A stretch of DNA of 64,000 nucleotides from the NCBI GenBank assembly GCA_020137815.1, contig CM035351.1:4756792-4820791 (forward strand), written 5' to 3'. The translations under genes and the position numbers were made by a program. Source of the DNA: Hormiphora californensis (lineage: Eukaryota > Ctenophora > Tentaculata > Cydippida > Pleurobrachiidae). Below the pieces are notes generated by a model. It did not search any database. It saw nothing but the letters and a program-made list of their open reading frames with translations, and was not told where the DNA came from. Shown here piece after piece: positions 43,850 to 64,000 of the stretch (position 1 is its first letter; every line of letters begins with the position of its first letter).

Positions 43850-44710
43850 GCAGGGGCCACCCCAAAATTAATCTCTAAGTAATTAATTAATTAATTTTGA
43901 CTATTCCCACTTTCTGTAGATTATATTATATGTTTTATGCATGAAGAACATTCCTAGAAAGTTTCAAGTCGATATTTTAAGCAGAACGGAAAATATAATT
44001 TAGTGCATGGGCAAACAAAATGGTGCAAGGGCACATGTTCAGGGGAAATTTGCACAAATTGTGCAAGGGCAAATTTTGATTAATTTGCCTATAATTAATT
44101 ACCTAATTGATATATTAATCATACGGCTCTTCTAGTACTCTTAGTTATGCTACTAGAACATGCATAGAAAGTTTCGTGTCAAAATATTAAACGGTGTGGA
44201 CACAGTTCGATCATAAAATTGGTGCAAGGGCTGCCCTTGCACCATTTGCCCTTGCACATTGCCTGCCCTTGCACCAAATTCCATTTTTTGCACGGCTCTA
44301 ACTAACTAATTAATTAATTTTGACTATTCCCACTTTTCGAACATCATCTTTTATGATTGAAGAACATTCCTACAAAGTTTCAAGTCGATATTTTAAGCAG
44401 AACGGAAAATAGAATTTGGTGCAAGGGCGCGGTGCAAGGGACAGAACACGCAATGTGCAAGGGCACGGTGCCCTTGCACCATTTTTAATTACCTATAATT
44501 AATTAATTAATTAAAAATTCAAAAATCCGCCAACGTCATGACACAAAGGAATACTACAAGAACATGCCTACAAAATTTCAAGTCGATATCTCAAACGGTG
44601 TGGCCACAATCGTTGACATGTTTTTTGCCCCCCCCCCCCCCCCCCCCCAAAAAAAGACCTTTCTTTGTTCTTAATAGGGCCGGCATTTTTGGGTTTTTGT
44701 GCAAGGGCAA
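43850..44710. repeat. Diverged tandem repeat island with GTGCAAGGGC motif
   Basis: At least four diverged units, each with an AAGAACAT-type string, AAAGTTTCAAGTCGATATT and an AACGGTGTGG or AGCAGAACGG ending, alternate with many direct and inverted copies of GTGCAAGGGCA and AATTAATTAATT. The best pair (43880-44005 and 44300-44425) is about 420 bases apart. Confidence 0.7.
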
Positions 44711-45060
44711 AAAATTTTTTTTTCTTTTTTTCGTTTTTTGCTGTTTTCTTCGGGTCGGAGGTGCCTGCCGGCACCTAAATATTCAAAAATACATTGATCT
44801 ACCCAAGGCCATGATACCTCATGAAATGCGGCGTGAGCTACATAAAAATACCTACACATTAATACGTAATGTCTTTGTTCTCTAATACGATCTTCTCAGA
44901 GAAATGTCCAATCTTTCATGCAAACAATTTCTCTTTCTTTCATTTTCTCAATCTCACACACAGTCTAATCATATGCAATTTCATCCCCCTCCCCCAATCT
45001 AACTTTGAGTTCTCTAGCGATGCTTTTGAGAGGCGGGCAAGGCATGGCGAGGAGCGTTAG

Positions 45061-59262
<14,202 letters not shown>

Positions 59263-59931
59263 AGGGGAGTAAGGGTTGATTTTGTGAGTCCTAATGTGAG
59301 AGAGTGTGAGTGAGAGAGGGAACGTCTGTTTGTGTGTGTGTGAGTGATAGTGTGTGTCATGTGTTTTGGGACTGCTCATTGTTTAACAACTGAATAGAAA
59401 GAAATTGATCGGTAGAGAACCTTTTACTCAATTAAATTCTCGAGTTTGTCTTAGTCGGGGGGCCCTCTTAGTCCAAATATACTGGGCCAGTATTACTGGC
59501 TCAATTCCAAATTTAGTCCGTGTGGCCAAAATTGTCCCCTGTCGCGTAACGTAACGCGCGACCGTTTTTAATCTATGCTGCTCTGCGAACACGCGCCGCG
59601 CAATTTTTGAATTCACGATCAAATTTTCATGTTTTTTCAGATTTGTTTCCGATTTTTTTTTCTGGAACTCGAAACTTTTAAAAGAATTTCGCGTCCCACC
59701 CTTTATGACTTATTTTACGGCATTTGATAATAGTCTGGACCATTCAAAATAATACTTTTATCATTATTGAGGATATTGCGCATATTTTCAGTCACTTTTT
59801 GACTGTCATATATCCGCTAGGGCGAATTTCAGAAAGTAAGCCACGCTGCCTCGAGTCTGTCAGGGTCCAGGGACTAAACTAATGCTTAAAAATTGATCTA
59901 CTAATATTCTTTCACTTTCTAGGTGTGATTA
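59263..59931. other. KANSL1 3' UTR and downstream promoter region
   Basis: GT-rich 3' UTR, then AT-rich sequence. A 3' splice-like TTTCTAG at 59922 precedes the next gene's start codon by nine bases, which suggests a non-coding upstream exon in this region. Confidence 0.45.
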
Positions 59932-62337
59932 ATGAGCTTTTTCAAGAAGAAATCATCCTCGAAAAGATTCCAAGAGGGTGCAATCGAGTGCTCCGACTTT
60001 GAGTGTGTTTCGTTTCAAGACAAGCCATTCACTTCCAAGCCACCCGACAATCCCCCTCCTCCTGTTCCCGCTCCCTATCGGTTTGAGAGGAATGAAGTCA
60101 GACAGTCATTCAGTGAGGGAATGGATCCCACTCGATACGCCCATCCCAAGAGTAGTATTGCTTCGGTAAACAACCTCGGACCAAACGACCGGAAACTGTC
60201 TGAGTCTCACATTTTCCAACCGGACAATCACTCATCTCTCGACCACCTGGCTCAACTGCAACGAAAGCGTCCTGGCTCAGCCCGGTACAGTACTAGACCC
60301 GGTCAATCGGCTAACGGACACAGACACGGCTCCTCCTCATCTCTCTCCTCGACTTCCTCCATCAGCTCCAGCTCATCCTTTTCGAACAACCACACCACCA
60401 GTAATGGCTTCCAGAATGAGTTACTACAAACCATCAACCAGTCAATAAACCAACTGTCAATGATGGGAGAAGAGGAGCCATCAGCTATCAACGCACCACC
60501 CAAACCTAAGCGACCATCAACTGATCGTGTAAAAACGACCATGGCGTTCTATGCGAACAAGCCCACCTTTGGCAGGGATGCACGGGGTGGATTGCGCCAG
60601 GTAATTAGTCATGAACATACACACATGCAGCAGATCATTGCAATTATCATTTCCTATTCATTTGGTTGTGTACTCTGCTGTTTGGTTGTACAGTGTGTTG
60701 TGTGGTATAATACCTAAACTAAAGGTGTGTCAAAACGAGAGTGTGAACTGAGGAAATATGTTACTGTGGTTATGAGTCTTATGAAAACCACAAACTAATT
60801 GTCAGAACATAGCATTATATTATTTCACTATTTCATCAGAAACTAACAGCACACAGAGAGAAAAGGGCGAGTTCCCTACTGCACATGTCGGGCTGTGTGC
60901 CAACAGGGGTGGCAATAAGCGGTTTACCCGGCATCAACAACGTGTCGGTAATTGACCGCCAAATTATTTTTCAATTAACCGCATTAATTTCAACTCCCTC
61001 TGTGCCAGACTCACTTCCCGTTTACCGTTTTTGTTTCCCCCTCGTTGTGTTTGGCATGCCGCGTACCAAGTTCCTCCCGCCGCGTATCTCCATGGTAAAT
61101 AACAGCAGCACGACAAATCGAGGAGTTGCTGGTGGTTCGTGTTCACCAGCTAGAATTACAAAACCTAAGAAACCTAAACGTTCAAGATCTGCTGCAAGTG
61201 TAGTTACCAGACCTCGTGATGGGGACACAATAGCAGTGCAGGGTGGTGGTGGATGTGATGGCATAACAATTCAACTTAGCCCACCCTCTCCTTCTTTACC
61301 ACTCAATGTAATAAAGCAATAAGGAAGCGCTCATTGAACCTTTCACTATTTTGGTATATTCTCTCTCCCTCCCAGCCTTTTCTCCCGAGTGGGTGTGTGA
61401 GTTACTGTTAGCCTTATATACCATATGTTGTGCTTGCTCTTCCCTTCTGCACTGTGTCATATTATATGTGTCATATATGTTTATGTACTTAATACGGTGT
61501 GAAAAGTATCACCTTCTGTCTAGCTGTATCCTAGATTTTGTTTTCCCGCCCCTTTTCTCCTATTCCGGAATGTTGTGTGTATTTTTAGGGGGCCACGGGA
61601 CATACCACTGCCCCACGCAAGTACAATTATAGCCTACTGTAGTCGACAGAGAGAGAGAGAGATAGAGAGAGAGAGAATGACAGTGTGAAAACTGTCCGTT
61701 TCTTCTTCTTGTATACACTTGTATCCTTCCCTGTACACTCTCTTGTTTGAACACTGAACACGGTGCAAATTTGGTCTTGTCGTGGAGAGGAGAGATTTGA
61801 TTCTGTACGTGAGCTCCCACTGTGCGTAAGAACTTCTAGTTTGGGATCATAATCCTCAGTTGTAATGGTTTATCCAGGGCGGGGGTCATTCTTCAAGGCT
61901 GTGTTTGGGTGACATTGTGTATGTTAATGTTATACCCAGTACCAACGTGACTATGAGAGGCGATGGACTCAGAATGACTCTGAGTGTATGTGTGGGTGTT
62001 GGTTCGTGCTTAGTCTACATGAGGTATCATATAGCTGTGTTATAGTGTGAGAGGTATCGATATCCAATTGCTGTAAACAGATTCCATCTGATACTCCCCC
62101 ACACACATTTCAACTGGTCCGCACCTCTCCCATCATTCAGTATTATCATCCAACCCGCTGTTATTCACCCTAAAACAAATCAGTAAGTCGTTACAAACAC
62201 AATATGCACCTTATCAGAGGACAGAGAGTAATTAGCCCCTCTCTCCACTAATTACATCACAATAGGGAGGGATAATTATTACCGCCCCCCACACTCAATC
62301 ATCATCAGATGTTATTTGAGAATCCAGGGGATTTCCC

Positions 62338-62368
<31 letters not shown>

Positions 62369-62733
62369 CTTCTCTCCCGACACGCACACATACATACCCA
62401 GTTCTTAACGTGTTGACACACTATGAGTTAGGATGTCTCGTGTCTGTTTTCATGTGTCCCTCTCTATCTCTGTCGGCTTATGTTACGCTGTCTGACCTTT
62501 ATGTTTTGACTCGATAGTTGGTAGCCATTTAAACCTCATTTTCTCCCTCTCTCTCTCTTTTCTTTCTCTCTCACTTATGTACAGTTAACCCTTTTGACTC
62601 CTATCCGTCTCTCAGTATTCATTGTTTGTCGTGTGTGAGTGAGAGAGAAGCCAGAGCCGACAGTATGTTGGCTGACGTTGTTGACACCTTATCCAGTCCT
62701 TTTTATATTCTTCCTCTCTCTCTCCCTCTATCT

Positions 62734-62785
<52 letters not shown>

Positions 62786-63809
62786 ATCTTTATCTCTATC
62801 TTCCTAGTTCCTTTCTCTCTCTATCTCTCTCTCATTCTACCTACTCAGATTGCATACGGTTCTCTTCTCTCTAACTCCCAATCGATCAACTCTCACAGTC
62901 CTTCGTCCATGTAACTCTCTCCCTCTCTCATGTGCCTACTCCTATCAATTTTAAAAAACACACCCTACTGACCTGCCGCGGTCTCCTTCTCTCTTTTTTA
63001 GGTCCTCTCTAACTAACTTTACACTGATAGATAGAGAGAGAGTGGGAGGCCATATTATACCCCACACTCACTGTTTATGCCTTTGTTTCTTGTCTCCTTC
63101 TCCGCCTCCTGATGATTTACGGTGTTGTTATTTGTTGACCTTACGTAACCCCCCCTGTTGTCTCTTCCACCCTCCCTTTGTGTTCTCCACTTCCGCGTTC
63201 TGCAGTTCATGTTTATCTTATCTCGTATTGTGCGTTCTCTCTCCTACTCTTGTTTCTACAGTATGATACACAGTGCAGTACAGGGCCTCCCGACCACTAT
63301 CCTCGGTCCCCATACGGCCTTGGATTGGGCGCCTTGCAAGCGGCTCGCCAGTCCCCGGATGCAGCAGCGCCGGCCCAATACTAATAATCCAATTAGAAAC
63401 CCTGCTAGTGCTGGGTTCAAGATGGTTCGCTGGGTAAGATGGGATGAGAGGGTGCCTCTTCTGTGATCCTGATATATTAGATCACCACCACATAACTCAC
63501 ACACACCCCTATATTCGATATTATATCCCGAGTGCGTCATCGTAAATTCAGTTCGTCATTGTAAAATCAGTACGTCATTGTTTTGTTAATTTCTAACTCT
63601 ATATCATGCGGTATATCATCATACTGATCCCATTATCCCTCCTTCCAGTCGTCAGTTGAGGAAGAAATGGGAGGTGAGGGTGGAAGTGGGCAACTATCAA
63701 CAGCCCGGGATGCTTCCCCTCACGCTAGTTCTACTACTATCAACTCTAACGCCAGTAATTGTTCATACCATGGACAAAAGGTGGCCATCTGTAAAGACTT
63801 CATTCAGGG
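59932..63809 (+). CDS. Unrecognised disordered Ser/Pro-rich protein, 5' part
   Basis: The first coding exon, 59932-60600, encodes 223 residues: MSFFKKKSSSKRFQEGAIE, a Pro-rich segment, a Ser tract (SSSSLSSTSSISSSSSF) and KPTFGRDARGGLRQ. It ends in phase 0 at a GTAATT donor. Tentative exons 63284-63433 and 63649-63809 continue in phase 0 with GLPTTILGPHTALDWAP, SAGFKMVRW, then SSVEEEMGGEGG and CSYHGQKVAICKDFIQG at the window edge. The final CKDFIQG resembles the start of a CCCH zinc finger (C-x5-G-x-C), which would make it RNA binding, but too little is visible. A 145-codon frame at 60885-61322 might be an alternative exon. No family recognised. Exon 1 is convincing; the later joins are less so. 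Confidence 0.55.
60601..63283. other. Intron of the last gene, no further exon certain
   Basis: A long intron with CT/GA tracts at 61647-61675, 62338-62370 and 62736-62774. The frame at 60885-61322 (with PKKPKRSRSAASVVTRPRDG) is the only protein-like candidate inside. Confidence 0.4.
62736..62774. repeat. (CT)n microsatellite
   Basis: CT run flanked by imperfect CTCCCT and CTATCT repeats. Confidence 0.85.
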
Positions 63810-64000
63810 GTGAGTAGTTGTGGAGTTGTTGTTTGTTGTTGGGGACAGGGGGGGGGCCGGACAGGGATGTTTGTTTGTGTGTTGTTGACATAGTTGTGGA
63901 ATTGTAAATGTGGAGTTGTTGTTGGGGACTTGGGTGAGCAGGGGTGAAATTGTAGTGTTGTTGTTGTTTGTTTGTTAGCTGTTGTGTGTTGTTGTTGGCG

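Larger units (their letters stand above)
40891..45060. other. Gene-poor stretch upstream of KANSL1
   Basis: This contains the second 151-bp MITE (41162-41312), CT tracts (41957-41983, 42145-42241, 42530-42600, 42728-42783), a hairpin-element relic (43644-43690) and a repeat island (43850-44710). Long open frames at 42417-42833 are CT-repeat translations. A homopolymer-damaged patch lies at 44620-44740. No gene is supported. Confidence 0.5.

Overview
This is nuclear DNA of a non-vertebrate animal. Genes have short GT-AG introns, AATAAA-type ends, and products such as KANSL1, OSBP, CEP44, POLE2, RRP1, a MANSC-domain receptor-like protein and a TSSK-like kinase. No ribosome binding sites or operons are seen. 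Sequence alone does not settle the phylum; gene content and many (CT)n/(GA)n tracts would suit an early-branching or other invertebrate metazoan.

Layout. 1-1989 (+): 3' part of a Ser/Thr kinase. 5467-6980 (+): single-pass MANSC membrane protein. 7607-11195 (+): POLE2, with a reading-frame break. 11455-13104 (+): intronless RRP1/NOP52. 14091-28184 (-): OSBP in at least 13 exons. OSBP introns host an intronless MATH/BTB-like gene on the opposite strand (18546-20732), a DNA-transposon relic, a small nested gene (26347-27375, -) and a block of corrupted homopolymer sequence (about 22670-24470). 29315-30406 (-): CEP44. 32697-33677 (+): RNase H tail of a LINE. 37793-39565 (-) and 40237-40890 (+): two small unrecognised genes. 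45061-59262 (+): KANSL1 in 10 exons. 59932-63809 (+): 5' part of an unrecognised disordered protein.

The most striking item is a nearly complete non-LTR retrotransposon antisense in a KANSL1 intron (about 47470-52800, -). Its first ORF carries an AlkB-like 2-oxoglutarate/Fe(II) dioxygenase followed by an SGNH-type esterase. Its second has N-terminal membrane segments and an NPGP motif ahead of an AP-type endonuclease and a CR1/L2-like reverse transcriptase.

Other structure: several MITE families with clear target duplications, two copies of one sitting exactly on 5' splice sites; dispersed perfect hairpins with very short loops, one inside a coding sequence; a fourfold duplication of an OSBP exon start with its 3' splice site; and several tandem arrays. 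The host genes are unrelated housekeeping or regulatory functions (replication, rRNA processing, sterol transfer, centriole, histone acetylation) and show no operon-like logic. Exon boundaries were worked out by hand from splice consensus, phase and remembered family similarity; no alignment was run.
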